Positions 26,083 to 35,984 of a DNA stretch of 64,000 nt are shown in pieces. The notes below the pieces were generated by a model, which was given only the letters and a program-made list of their open reading frames with translations, ran no database searches and was not told the origin of the DNA. The translations under genes and the position numbers were made by a program. Origin of the DNA: Algoriphagus faecimaris (GTDB lineage Bacteria > Bacteroidota > Bacteroidia > Cytophagales > Cyclobacteriaceae); assembly GCF_900101705.1 (NCBI RefSeq), contig NZ_FNAC01000014.1, positions 1 to 64,000 of the forward strand, in the 5' to 3' direction. Position 1 is the stretch's first letter; every line of letters begins with the position of its first letter.

Positions 26083-28965
26083 ATGAGGCACAGGCTTATA
26101 CTATTGATTTTACTGGTCCACTCCTTTTACTCATTTGCCCAAAAACCAGGTCTTCCTTTTTCTAAATTCTATTCCACCAACGAATACCAAGGTGGCATTC
26201 AAAATTTCGCCTTTTCACAAAGCGAATCAGGTCTGATCTATGTGGCTAATAATTTTGGATTACTTGAGTATGACGGGACCACTTGGAGAAGGTATTCCCT
26301 TCCAAACAGCACCAAAATCAGGGACGTAGCAATCGGAAAGTCTGGGATAATTTATGTGTCTGGACAAGCTGAGTTTGGGTACTTCAAGCCGGATTCAAAT
26401 GGAAGCCTTACTTATCACTCGCTTCTTGAGGAGCTACCCGAGTCGAAAAGAAACCTTGAAGAAATCTGGAATATTCTTTTCCTAAACGACCGAGTGATTT
26501 TCTGTACGTTCAATGAGCTTTTTATTTTCGATAAAGATCATAGGCTAGATTTAATTATTGATGCCAATCAGACATTCGAGAGTTTTCATTTTGCAAATAA
26601 CACCACTATTGTCAATGACAGGGATCGAGGACTTTTACTCTTAGAAAACGAGGAGTTGATCCCTCTGAATTTCGGAGATTTTTTTTCAGAAAAAATTTTA
26701 ACCGGTTTCATTCCCCTTTCAAACAACCGGCATCTTGTTTTCACCCGTGATGAAGGGATATTCGAAATTTCTCCTGTTGGAGTAAAACCTTTTGATTCTG
26801 ATATCCCAGATGGAATCCAACTCAATAGGGCCAAAAGATTAAAGAACGGAACAATTGCTATTGGAAGCCAGCGTAATGGACTTTATGTTATTGACCAAAA
26901 TGGAAAAATCATACTTCACCTAAACAAGGAAAATGGATTGAGGAATAGCTCGATTCTTTCACTTTTTGAGGACTTGGCAGGTAACCTTTGGGTAGGTCAC
27001 AACAACGGAATTACGCTATTGGAATTAAGTCTCCCCTTTCGCTTGATTGATCAGTTTTCTGGGCTTCCAGGCACAGGGTATGACGCATATGCAAGAGGAG
27101 AAAATCTCATCTATGGGACAAACTATGGACTTTTCACTCAAAAATTTTTCAATGATGACCCTTCTGAAATCCTTCCCATCCCCGGCGGAATAGGACAAGT
27201 ATACCAGATTACCCAAATCGAAAACCAACTGCTCTCGGCTCAAAATGATGGTGCTTTTGAAATCAAAAACAATCAAGCAAGTCGCATACAAGGAACCCAG
27301 GGGATCTGGAATTTTCAACAATTGAAAAACCATCCCAACTATCTGATCAGCGGAACATACAGTGGTCTGGCACTTTTTGAAAAAACGGATTCAGAAATCA
27401 AATTTCTAAGAAAGCTAAAAGGATTTGAAGAATCCTCAAGAATTTTGGAACAGGACAGTTACGGTGATATATGGATGGCGCACGGGTATAAGGGGGTCTA
27501 TAGATTAAAATTAAGTGAAGATTTACAAGAAGTTGACGCGAAATTTTATGGAGTGGAGTCCGGACTTCCTACCAACCTCCTTAATAGCGTCTGGAAAATC
27601 AACAATCGATTGGTTTTTTCTACCGAATACGGGCTATATCAGCACAATGCTGAAACGGATCGCTTCGAAAAAGATCCCACTTTTGAGCCCTATTTCGAGC
27701 ACAATTTTCTTACTACAAGCATGGTAGAGGACCCCTTGGGGAATATATTTTACATAGGAAATGATGAAGTCGGAGTATTAGAGAAAAAAATCAACGGAAC
27801 TTACCAAAAAAACCATCAAGTCTTTAATAAAATCAAGGCCTTTTTGAATGATGACTTACAGAATATCTCACTGATAGGAGCGAATGAGGTTCTTTTTGCT
27901 GCCAATGAAGGGTTCATTTGGTACAAGCTCGACAAAAACTTCAATTCTTCCACTCCATATCCTACCCTAATCCGCTCTGTCTATCTCACAGGGCTTAGTG
28001 ATTCCTTGATTTCGCAAGGCAATTATTGGGAAAATGAATCCTTAAGATATAGCCAATCGACGAAATCAATACCAAAAATCCCATACCATGCAGCCAATTT
28101 GAGGTTTGAGGCAAGTAATCCTATTCCTAACAATGAAAATACGACGCAATACCAGTTTTGGCTGGAAGGTCTAGAGCCTGACTATGGAGGGTGGAGTTTC
28201 CGAAAAGACAACGCTTACACTAATCTACGAGAAGGGAAATATACCTTTCACGTGAGAAGCAAAAATATCTATGACCAGATAGCCGAAGAAGACACCTTTT
28301 CTTTTGAAGTGCTACCACCCTGGTATAGAAGCGGTTTAGCTTATTTCATCTATGCTATTTTAGCCATTTTGCTACTTTACCTGCTTTTGAAATACTTGGA
28401 TAGCAAAATGAAAAAAGAGGCAGAGCAAATTAAAGCTGCCCAATCCAAAGTAATACAGCAGAAAGAAACAGACCTAAGGCAATCCCAAGCAGAACTCGAA
28501 AAACTCAAAACTGAAAAACTCAAGTCAGAAATTAACAGTAAAAACAAAGAACTCGCATCAGCGACTATGCACCTGATCAATAAAAATGGCTTCATCGTGC
28601 ACACCAAAACTCATCTGAATAGTATTATCAAAAAAAGTAAAAATCAGGAGGTCAAGAATGAAATCAAAAAAATCATTCAAAGCATAGAGAAAAACATTGC
28701 AGGAGATAAGGAATGGGAGCAGTTTGAAATGCATTTCGATCAAGTGCATGGGGATTTCATGACCCGGTTCAAAAACGCCTTCCCAGATCTGAGCCCTCAA
28801 GAGATAAAGTTGAGTGCTTATCTACGGATGAACCTCTCCTCCAAAGAAATTGCTAATCTCATGAATATCACCATCCGTGGTGTAGAAATCGCTCGCTATA
28901 GACTTCGTAAAAAGATAAAGCTGGAGCGATCTGAGAATCTTCAGGAATTCATTCTCAAATTTTAA
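26083..28965 (+). CDS. Membrane Y_Y_Y-motif sensor with LuxR-type DNA-binding domain
   Basis: A 960-residue one-component regulator. Order: signal peptide (1-19), a long beta-propeller-like sensor of regulator-propeller repeats (~40-650; e.g. LFEDLAGNLWVGHNNGIT), a Y_Y_Y domain (~680-745, YQFWLEGLEPDYGGWS), one membrane helix (~755-773), a cytoplasmic coiled coil (~775-830), and a C-terminal LuxR-type helix-turn-helix (~900-945, LSPQEIKLSAYLRMNLSSKEIANLMN). Unlike hybrid two-component systems of Bacteroidota it has no histidine kinase or receiver domain, so ligand binding outside is expected to reach DNA directly. It ends immediately before the stop of the convergent XRE gene. The divergent sugar porter is a candidate target. 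Confidence 0.85.
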   Translation: MRHRLILLILLVHSFYSFAQKPGLPFSKFYSTNEYQGGIQNFAFSQSESGLIYVANNFGLLEYDGTTWRRYSLPNSTKIRDVAIGKSGIIYVSGQAEFGYFKPDSNGSLTYHSLLEELPESKRNLEEIWNILFLNDRVIFCTFNELFIFDKDHRLDLIIDANQTFESFHFANNTTIVNDRDRGLLLLENEELIPLNFGDFFSEKILTGFIPLSNNRHLVFTRDEGIFEISPVGVKPFDSDIPDGIQLNRAKRLKNGTIAIGSQRNGLYVIDQNGKIILHLNKENGLRNSSILSLFEDLAGNLWVGHNNGITLLELSLPFRLIDQFSGLPGTGYDAYARGENLIYGTNYGLFTQKFFNDDPSEILPIPGGIGQVYQITQIENQLLSAQNDGAFEIKNNQASRIQGTQGIWNFQQLKNHPNYLISGTYSGLALFEKTDSEIKFLRKLKGFEESSRILEQDSYGDIWMAHGYKGVYRLKLSEDLQEVDAKFYGVESGLPTNLLNSVWKINNRLVFSTEYGLYQHNAETDRFEKDPTFEPYFEHNFLTTSMVEDPLGNIFYIGNDEVGVLEKKINGTYQKNHQVFNKIKAFLNDDLQNISLIGANEVLFAANEGFIWYKLDKNFNSSTPYPTLIRSVYLTGLSDSLISQGNYWENESLRYSQSTKSIPKIPYHAANLRFEASNPIPNNENTTQYQFWLEGLEPDYGGWSFRKDNAYTNLREGKYTFHVRSKNIYDQIAEEDTFSFEVLPPWYRSGLAYFIYAILAILLLYLLLKYLDSKMKKEAEQIKAAQSKVIQQKETDLRQSQAELEKLKTEKLKSEINSKNKELASATMHLINKNGFIVHTKTHLNSIIKKSKNQEVKNEIKKIIQSIEKNIAGDKEWEQFEMHFDQVHGDFMTRFKNAFPDLSPQEIKLSAYLRMNLSSKEIANLMNITIRGVEIARYRLRKKIKLERSENLQEFILKF

Positions 28966-29757
28966 TCAGGGCTGCAAGGATAAATCGGGAGAATTTTCTC
29001 TCCCGATTTCATTAATGCCCCAGATCATCATAGCTAACTGACCCAACTCAAATAAGGTCAACGGAATCAAGCCCAACAGAACTCCGATTCCTGAAAAAAT
29101 AAGAATACCACTGATCAGACCTAATCCCCCTACTACTTGAGGAATATGTGACCACATGGATTTGTATGCCAAAAATCCAGCTCCCATAAATGCGTAAGCC
29201 AATCCAAATACTGACAGCTTTACCAAATAGTAATCTTCTAGTGCCAACCTCTCCGAATAGATCGAAAATATATCTAGGGAATACATGATCAAATTGGCTA
29301 AAATCATCACCCAAAGGGCAATTTTTAGAATTGCGTTAGGATAAAATTTGACCCATTCTACCCATCCATAAATAAATATAACGTAGGTGAGAAAAGTAAA
29401 TACTTTGATCAAGACATAATTCTGAGGATTGGACAATATCCCCTCCTTCAAATAATTTACTTCCATATCAATTTCGAAAAATGCCAAAAAGAAATAGATC
29501 AAGCCCATGGCAAAGGCTACGTACAAAATTACCGGTGGCTTTTTTGGAAGATCCTGTACCTTCTCTTCCTCCATCCACTGATAATCCAAAGCCTCAAAAA
29601 GCGCCTTTACAGTATAACTTCTCGGAGTCACCTCTCCAGCTTCGATGCGCTGTATAGTACGCACATTGAGATTACATTTTTCCACCAATTCTTCTTGAGT
29701 TAGTCCTTTGGACTTTCTCAATGCTGAGATTTTTTTGCCTAGTTCTGGTTGTCGCAT
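28966..29757 (-). CDS. Membrane-bound XRE-family transcriptional regulator
   Basis: A protein of 263 residues from ATG 29757 (MRQPELGKKISALRKSKGLTQ); an in-frame ATG nine codons upstream at 29784 is an alternative. An HTH_3 domain (residues ~6-60, LTQEELVEKCNLNVRTIQRIEAGEVTPRSYTV) is followed by about five hydrophobic segments forming a membrane domain. Such helix-turn-helix/membrane fusions are common in Bacteroidota and of unknown function. Its stop codon abuts the stop of the Y_Y_Y regulator with no base between. Confidence 0.75.
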   Translation of the reverse strand: MRQPELGKKISALRKSKGLTQEELVEKCNLNVRTIQRIEAGEVTPRSYTVKALFEALDYQWMEEEKVQDLPKKPPVILYVAFAMGLIYFFLAFFEIDMEVNYLKEGILSNPQNYVLIKVFTFLTYVIFIYGWVEWVKFYPNAILKIALWVMILANLIMYSLDIFSIYSERLALEDYYLVKLSVFGLAYAFMGAGFLAYKSMWSHIPQVVGGLGLISGILIFSGIGVLLGLIPLTLFELGQLAMMIWGINEIGRENSPDLSLQP

Positions 29758-29901
29758 TATGATTGTAGATTTTGATTTAACCATGGCAAGATCTTTCTAA
29801 AGGATGAAAATTTGAGTGAAAAAGAGGCGGAATTGACCCGACACTTACCCGACATTTCTCAAAAATAGAGCTTCTACCCATTAGATTATCAATTTTGTCC
29901 T

Positions 29902-30768
29902 TCAAATCAACCTTAAAGCTTTTCCCAAAACCGGATTTCTATTTTCAGACTTCCAGATGACCGAAAGTTCCGTGAACTGAGAAATAGCAGGAATTTCCAT
30001 AAACCGAACCTTCAAATCGTACCCTACCCCCAAGGAAGTGGGAATAATCGCCACACCCAAGCCATTTTCTACTAAGCGAAAAATAGTCAAGGCATGAACA
30101 GATTTATGCCGGACTTGCGGCTGAAAACCAGCGTCCCTGCACATGCCTAAGATTTGATCGTAGTAAAAATTGGAATAGTCTGATGAAAAAAGAATAAAGG
30201 ACTCCTCGGAGAACTGGCCTAAAGAGTTGAAATATTCAGGGCGAATCGGGTGAGAATCTGGTACTACCAATGAAAACGTATCTCTAAGTACCGCCCTCTT
30301 CTCCAAACCTACGGGCACGGTCGCTAATCGAACAAAACCTAAATCCAACTCATCTTTAAGAATCATTTCTACTTGATGTTGATTGCTCAATTCCTCCAAA
30401 CTAGTCACGATTTTGGGAAAGGCAGTATTGAGACGATTGAGCAAATCGGGGAGGATTTGATTGGAAGCAGAGCCTAAGAAACCAACTCTCAACTCCCCCT
30501 CTCGCCCTTCAGCTATTTCCCTTAATTGGCTCTTGGTCGTCTCGAGATGATTTAGAATAAAATCGACCTCTCCTTTGAGATACGTTCCTGCAGCTGTTAG
30601 GGAGACGTGTTTCTTATCCCTTTCAAAAAGCTGCACACCCAACTCTTCCTCTAGCTGCTTGATCTGTCGACTTAATCCAGGTTGAGAGATAAATAGCCGT
30701 TCAGCAGCTTTCCTAAAGTTCAACTCCTCCGCCACCGCTTTGAAATAATTCAAATGTCTAAGCTCCAT
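29902..30768 (-). CDS. LysR family transcriptional regulator
   Basis: A 288-residue LysR-type regulator: winged helix-turn-helix at residues 1-60 (MELRHLNYFKAVAEELNFRKAAERLFISQPGLSRQIKQLE) and a two-lobed periplasmic-binding-like effector domain from ~90. It is divergent from hutH with a 192-bp gap, the classical LysR target geometry, so it may control the hut genes, but HutC-type or other control is not excluded. Some LysR regulators of this subgroup (BenM/CatR-like) sense aromatic or small organic acids; urocanate is a reasonable candidate effector by context. Confidence 0.87.
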   Translation of the reverse strand: MELRHLNYFKAVAEELNFRKAAERLFISQPGLSRQIKQLEEELGVQLFERDKKHVSLTAAGTYLKGEVDFILNHLETTKSQLREIAEGREGELRVGFLGSASNQILPDLLNRLNTAFPKIVTSLEELSNQHQVEMILKDELDLGFVRLATVPVGLEKRAVLRDTFSLVVPDSHPIRPEYFNSLGQFSEESFILFSSDYSNFYYDQILGMCRDAGFQPQVRHKSVHALTIFRLVENGLGVAIIPTSLGVGYDLKVRFMEIPAISQFTELSVIWKSENRNPVLGKALRLI

Positions 30769-30830
30769 TGATACCCATAAGTTATTAACTAATCATAAAA
30801 ATAGTATCAAAAAGCATCAAAAGAAAGGGC

Positions 30831-30838
30831 TATTTTTG
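30831..30838 (+). promoter_or_regulatory. Candidate -7 box upstream of hutH
   Basis: TATTTTTG matches the TAnnTTTG consensus in the 192-bp gap between the LysR gene and hutH, leaving a leader of roughly 115 nt. AT-rich direct repeats with the core AGCATCAAAAG/TATCAAAAAG lie just upstream (30805-30828) and could be regulator sites. No -33 element is clear. Confidence 0.3.
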
Positions 30839-30960
30839 TTCAATAGGAACGATGTACTATTGAAAACCATATTAGTCAATCACTTCCGGCTCTATCTCAG
30901 AGACCAGAATCTATAAATTTATTTAGTCAATCCTTGAAATTTATAAAAGGAAACCGCACT

Positions 30961-32526
30961 ATGAAAACCTTCCACTACGGACAAGACAGGCTCACTGCTT
31001 CAATAGCGCTCAGACTGGCGAGGAAAGAGATTAAAGGTCAATTAAGCCCCGAAACCATCCATAAAATTCGGGATTCAGCAAAAGCTGTAGAAAAAATAGC
31101 AGAGGGAGACAAAGTAGTATATGGAATCAATACAGGTTTTGGTCCGCTTTGTACCAGCAAAATATCCGCTGCTGACACCAAAACCCTTCAGGAAAACTTA
31201 CTGAAGAGTCATGCTGTAGGAGTGGGAGAACCTGTGGATCTAGAGATTTCCAAACTGATGATGGTACTGAAAATCCACGCATTGGCACAAGGTTTTTCAG
31301 GGATACGATTGGAAACTTTAGAAAGAATCCTATGGATGCTAGAAAGGGAGATCATCCCTCTCGTGCCCATTCAGGGCTCAGTTGGTGCTTCAGGAGATTT
31401 GGCTCCGCTATCCCACTTATTTTTGCCTTTGATCGGATTGGGAAAGGTGAATTTTGAAGGCAAAACCGAGAAAATGGCAACTGTCTTGGAGAAAACCGGT
31501 TTGAATCCGCTCCATTTGGGTCCAAAGGAAGGCTTAGCACTTATCAATGGAACGCAGTTTATGGCCGCCCATGGTGTAATTGTGGTCGCTAAACTTCACA
31601 ACTTACTCACTCATGCAAGTATAAGCGGTGCAATGATGATCGAAGGGCTAATGGGTTCTGTCAAGCCTTTTTCGGCAGAACTGCATCAGCTTCGCCCCTA
31701 TTCCGGCAATCAACATGTCGCCCAAACCATACTTAATCTCCTCCATGAATCTGAAATAGTCGCATCTCATCTGCATTGTGCCCGTGTACAGGATCCTTAT
31801 TCGCTGCGCTGCATGCCTCAGGTCCATGGTGCGAGTTGGAATGCGTTTCTTCATATCAAACAAAGCATCGAAACCGAAATCAATTCGGTTACGGATAATC
31901 CGGTGATTTTTGATGAAAATCACAGCATTTCGGGAGGACACTTTCATGGACAGCCCATCGCGTTGCCACTGGACTACGCAACGCTTGCCGCTTCGGAAAT
32001 CGGAAATATCGCCGATCGCAGGATTTACCTTTCCATCGAAGGGGATACGCCGGGTGTACCCAAATTACTCCTCACAGAAACCGGACTAAACTCAGGACTG
32101 ATGATTCCCCAATACACCACAGCGGCTTTGGCTTCAGAAAATAAAGGGCTTTGTTTTCCGGCCTCAGCGGATTCTATCCCGACTTCATTAGGCCAGGAGG
32201 ACCATGTCAGCATGGGAAGCATCGGGGCTAGAAAGGCGCTGCGGGTAATTGATAATGTAGAAAAAATATTGGGAATCGAGCTTTTCTATGCCGCACAAGC
32301 CATGGACTACCATGCTCCTTTGAAATCAGGAAAAATCATGACAGCTATTTATCAGCATATTCGAGATAAAATCAATCCAGTAGTTTCTGACCGGATTCTT
32401 TACGAAGATATGGAGACAGCCATTGACTTGGTGAAAAGTGGAGAATTGGTCATACTAGCCAAGAAAGTAGCCAATCGGGAAGGATTGGCTTTCGAAACCG
32501 AATGGAGTGAAATGTTTGACTATTAA
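30961..32526 (+). CDS. hutH: Histidine ammonia-lyase
   Basis: A 521-residue enzyme that deaminates L-histidine to trans-urocanate. Start ATG 30961 (MKTFHYGQDRLT) is preferred over 30934. The Ala143-Ser144-Gly145 triad in GASGDLAPLSH forms the methylidene-imidazolone cofactor; Tyr54 in YGINTGFG is the catalytic base region; downstream QDPYSLRCMPQVHGA and the SVTDNPVIF segment are intact. First gene of a hutH-hutI-hutU set on this strand (56-bp and 32-bp gaps). Confidence 0.95.
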   Translation: MKTFHYGQDRLTASIALRLARKEIKGQLSPETIHKIRDSAKAVEKIAEGDKVVYGINTGFGPLCTSKISAADTKTLQENLLKSHAVGVGEPVDLEISKLMMVLKIHALAQGFSGIRLETLERILWMLEREIIPLVPIQGSVGASGDLAPLSHLFLPLIGLGKVNFEGKTEKMATVLEKTGLNPLHLGPKEGLALINGTQFMAAHGVIVVAKLHNLLTHASISGAMMIEGLMGSVKPFSAELHQLRPYSGNQHVAQTILNLLHESEIVASHLHCARVQDPYSLRCMPQVHGASWNAFLHIKQSIETEINSVTDNPVIFDENHSISGGHFHGQPIALPLDYATLAASEIGNIADRRIYLSIEGDTPGVPKLLLTETGLNSGLMIPQYTTAALASENKGLCFPASADSIPTSLGQEDHVSMGSIGARKALRVIDNVEKILGIELFYAAQAMDYHAPLKSGKIMTAIYQHIRDKINPVVSDRILYEDMETAIDLVKSGELVILAKKVANREGLAFETEWSEMFDY

Positions 32527-32582
32527 AATCACCCCAAGATCTTCGCGGATTTAACAGCGATGATCAGTGGGAAACAACAAAA

Positions 32583-33830
32583 ATGAAAAAACTAATCGGC
32601 CCAATTTCCCAAGTCCTGACATTGGATAAACTTTTCCTAAAAGGAGCCCTGAAAGACGAGCAACTTGAAATCATAGAAGAAGCAGGAATACTCATCAATG
32701 GTGATAAAATCCTCGACGTAAAGCCTTGGAAAAAGTTATTGAAAACGGTTCCAGAAGCGGAAAAAATTGAATTAGGTGGGAAGCTTGTAGCTATTCCAGG
32801 CTTTGTAGATTGCCATACCCATATCTGTTTTGGAGGTTTGAGAGCAAAAGATTTTGCCCTTCGAAACGCCGGTAAAACCTACTTAGAAATAGCAGAATCG
32901 GGAGGAGGAATCTGGGATACAGTTTCAAAAACACGGAAATTGACTCAAAGAGAATTAGCTCAAATCACAGCCAATCACGCAAATAGGCACCTCTCCGATG
33001 GAGTAACCACCATCGAAGTAAAAAGTGGCTATGGGCTTTCTGTGGAGGAGGAATTGAAAATGCTCCGTGCCATACAGCAAGCCAACTCAATGACTCACGC
33101 TGATCTAATTCCGACCTGCTTGGCTGCTCATTTGAAGCCGAGAGATTTTTTAGGCTCTTCCTCAGACTATCTGAAACTGATAGTAGAAAACCTTTTTCCT
33201 GTCCTAAAAGAGGAAAAGCTCAGCAATCGCATAGATGCCTTTGTTGAGAAAAGTGCCTTTTCTCCAGAAGAGATCGATCCTTATTTTAAAAAAGCAAAAG
33301 ACTTAGGTTTTGATTTGACTGTACATGCGGATCAATTTTCGGTTGGAGGATCAAAAGTAGCAGTAGCTTTTGGTGCGCTATCGGCAGATCATTTGGAGGT
33401 TTCAGGTGAAAAAGAAATTTCCCTCCTGTCAAAGTCAAACACCATCGCCGTAGCCTTACCCGGGGCATCCCTAGGACTTGGAGTTGGTTTTACTCCCGGG
33501 CGAAAAATCTTGGACCAAGGCGGCAGCTTGGCCATCGCTTCTGATTGGAACCCAGGTTCTGCTCCTATGGGTGATTTGCTTGCTCAGGCATCAATTTTAG
33601 CCACGTTTGAGAAATTGAGCACTGCAGAGGTTTTGGCAGGGATTACTTACCGAGCAGCTGCAGCTTTGGGGCTTAAAGATCGTGGGAAATTAGTACAAGG
33701 TCAGTTAGCTGATTTTATCCTTTTTCCTACTTCAGACTACCGGGAAATTCTCTACCATCAAGGCAGATTGAAACCTGCGGAAGTGTGGAAGTCTGGGAGC
33801 AAGGAGGTTTGGAAGTCCGATGTCAGGTGA
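32583..33830 (+). CDS. hutI: Imidazolonepropionase
   Basis: A 415-residue amidohydrolase that opens imidazolone-5-propionate to N-formimino-L-glutamate. Metal ligands: His78/His80 in DCHTHICFGG, His in LTVHADQFSVGG near 255 and Asp in IASDWNPGSAPMGDL near 326. The last ~15 residues (EVWKSGSKEVWKSDVR) look unlike the family and are encoded by a short-period repeat of the GAAGTC type that continues past the stop, so the natural C-terminus has probably been replaced or extended by repeat DNA. Confidence 0.93.
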   Translation: MKKLIGPISQVLTLDKLFLKGALKDEQLEIIEEAGILINGDKILDVKPWKKLLKTVPEAEKIELGGKLVAIPGFVDCHTHICFGGLRAKDFALRNAGKTYLEIAESGGGIWDTVSKTRKLTQRELAQITANHANRHLSDGVTTIEVKSGYGLSVEEELKMLRAIQQANSMTHADLIPTCLAAHLKPRDFLGSSSDYLKLIVENLFPVLKEEKLSNRIDAFVEKSAFSPEEIDPYFKKAKDLGFDLTVHADQFSVGGSKVAVAFGALSADHLEVSGEKEISLLSKSNTIAVALPGASLGLGVGFTPGRKILDQGGSLAIASDWNPGSAPMGDLLAQASILATFEKLSTAEVLAGITYRAAAALGLKDRGKLVQGQLADFILFPTSDYREILYHQGRLKPAEVWKSGSKEVWKSDVR

Positions 33831-33844
33831 CCGATGTTCGATGA
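33784..33844 (+). repeat. Short-period GGAAGTCnG-type repeat overlapping the hutI 3' end
   Basis: Degenerate tandem motif (TGGAAGTCTGGGAG, TGGAAGTCCGATGTC, then GACCGATGTTCGATG) covering the last ~15 codons of hutI and the gap before hutU. Related sequence, on the other strand, occurs at 47889-47927 and 58500-58545. Confidence 0.45.
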
Positions 33845-33862
33845 ATATTTACAATCTAGAGC

Positions 33863-35944
33863 ATGAGCAAAAGACCTTCAAAGTCTGGTAAACCTGTGCT
33901 TGGCACAGTTGAAGAATTACAATTCAAAATCGTAAATCAAATGAGCTTTCAAGATCAAATCATACAAGGTATCCCTTCCACATTGCCAGCAAAAAAGAAG
34001 CGAACCCTTTCCATTTCACATGCCCCAAAGCGAAAAGACATTCTTTCGCTAGAAGAAAAAAAGCTCGCTTTGAAGAATGCATTACGCTATTTTCCCAAAG
34101 AGTGGCATAAAGAATTAGCTCTTGAATTTTTGGAAGAATTAAAAGACTATGGTCGGATTTATATGTACCGATTTATGCCGGATTACGCCATGTATGCTCG
34201 GCCCATTTCAGAATATCCCGCCCATTCAAAAGCTGCCGCTGCAATCATGCTGATGATCCAAAATAACCTCGATCCGGCAGTCGCACAGCATCCCGAGGAA
34301 CTCATCACCTACGGTGGAAATGGCGCTGTATTTCAAAATTGGGCGCAATACCTGTTGACCATGAAGTACCTTTCTGAGATGACGGATGAGCAGACTCTCC
34401 ATATCTACTCCGGTCATCCCATGGGACTTTTTCCTTCTTCTCAAGAGGCTCCTCGGGTCATCGTCACTAATGGCATGATGATCCCCAACTACTCCAAACC
34501 GGACGATTGGGAGCGGTTTAATGCGCTTGGTGTCACCCAGTACGGACAAATGACCGCAGGATCCTACATGTACATCGGCCCTCAAGGAATCGTACACGGC
34601 ACCACCATCACAGTAATGAATGCCTTTAGAAAGAAATTAAAGCCAGAAGAAAGCCCAAAAGGAAAAATCTTCCTCACGGCCGGATTGGGAGGTATGAGCG
34701 GTGCACAACCCAAAGCAGGGAATATTGCAGGATGTGTGACTGTCTGTGCAGAGGTCAATCCTGCCGCTGCCCGAAAGCGACACGAGCAAGGATGGGTAGA
34801 TGAGCTGATCGAGGAAATGGATGAATTAGTGGAAAGGATAAAAAATGCAAAAAAATATAAAGAGATCGTTTCCATAGCCTTTTTAGGTAATGTGGTGGAT
34901 GTTTGGGAGCGATTTGACCAAGAAGATATCTTCGTGGAACTTGGTTCAGACCAGACTTCTCTCCATAATCCCTGGGCTGGCGGCTATTATCCTGTGGGAC
35001 TTTCTTTTGAGGAATCCAATCGATTAATGGCTGAAAATCCAGAAGCATTCAAAGCAAAAGTCCAAGAATCCCTCCGCCGTCAAGCTGCCGCCATCAATCG
35101 ACACGCTGCTAGAGGAACTTACTTTTTTGACTACGGTAATGCCTTTTTGCTCGAGGCTTCACGCGCTGGTGCGGAGGTAATGGCTGAGAATGGAATCGAT
35201 TTTCGCTATCCAAGTTATGTCCAAGATATTTTGGGTCCCATGTGCTTTGATTATGGTTTTGGTCCGTTTAGATGGGTTTGCACTTCAGGCAAAGCGGAAG
35301 ATCTGCGAAAAACCGATCGAATCGCTACTCGGGTGTTGAAAGAAATCATGAACAATGCACCCGGATCCGTTTCACAACAAATGCAGGATAACATTAAATG
35401 GATCGAGGAAGCTGAGAAAAATAACTTAGTAGTCGGTTCCCAAGCTAGAATTCTATATGCTGATGCGGAAGGCCGATCTAAAATTGCAGCCGCTTTCAAT
35501 CAAAGTATCTCGAATGGTGAAATTTCCGCTCCGATTGTGCTAGGCAGAGATCACCACGATGTGAGTGGGACTGACTCACCCTATAGAGAAACAAGTAATA
35601 TCTACGATGGAAGCCGGTATACTGCAGATATGGCTATTCATAATGTAATCGGAGATAGTTTTCGCGGAGCGACCTGGGTTTCGATCCACAATGGTGGTGG
35701 CGTTGGCTGGGGTGAAGTGATCAACGGTGGTTTTGGCTTGGTTTTAGACGGAAGCGAAAAGGCAGAAAAAAGTCTTAAATCCATGCTTTTCTATGATGTC
35801 AACAATGGCATCGCGCGGAGAGCATGGGCGAGAAACCCCGGTTCTATCGAAGCCATCCAAAGGGAAATGAAGCGAACTCCCGGTTTGAAGGTCAGTGTTC
35901 CGAACTTGGTGGATGAGGAGGTTTTAAGAAATATTTTACCTTAA
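33863..35944 (+). CDS. hutU: Urocanate hydratase, long form
   Basis: A 693-residue NAD-dependent enzyme that adds water to urocanate. It is well above the ~555 residues of the proteobacterial enzyme and fits a longer variant found in Bacteroidota, with ~70 extra residues at the N-terminus and others in the middle. NAD-binding TAGLGGMSGAQPKA (~268-281) and GSDQTSLHNPWAGG (~360) are present, as is the C-terminal glycine-rich SIHNGGGVGWGEVINGG (~612). Third gene of the hut set. Confidence 0.93.
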   Translation: MSKRPSKSGKPVLGTVEELQFKIVNQMSFQDQIIQGIPSTLPAKKKRTLSISHAPKRKDILSLEEKKLALKNALRYFPKEWHKELALEFLEELKDYGRIYMYRFMPDYAMYARPISEYPAHSKAAAAIMLMIQNNLDPAVAQHPEELITYGGNGAVFQNWAQYLLTMKYLSEMTDEQTLHIYSGHPMGLFPSSQEAPRVIVTNGMMIPNYSKPDDWERFNALGVTQYGQMTAGSYMYIGPQGIVHGTTITVMNAFRKKLKPEESPKGKIFLTAGLGGMSGAQPKAGNIAGCVTVCAEVNPAAARKRHEQGWVDELIEEMDELVERIKNAKKYKEIVSIAFLGNVVDVWERFDQEDIFVELGSDQTSLHNPWAGGYYPVGLSFEESNRLMAENPEAFKAKVQESLRRQAAAINRHAARGTYFFDYGNAFLLEASRAGAEVMAENGIDFRYPSYVQDILGPMCFDYGFGPFRWVCTSGKAEDLRKTDRIATRVLKEIMNNAPGSVSQQMQDNIKWIEEAEKNNLVVGSQARILYADAEGRSKIAAAFNQSISNGEISAPIVLGRDHHDVSGTDSPYRETSNIYDGSRYTADMAIHNVIGDSFRGATWVSIHNGGGVGWGEVINGGFGLVLDGSEKAEKSLKSMLFYDVNNGIARRAWARNPGSIEAIQREMKRTPGLKVSVPNLVDEEVLRNILP

Positions 35945-35984
35945 AGGCCAAGATTTCGAACTTTGGAAATGCTTTTAATTCAAT

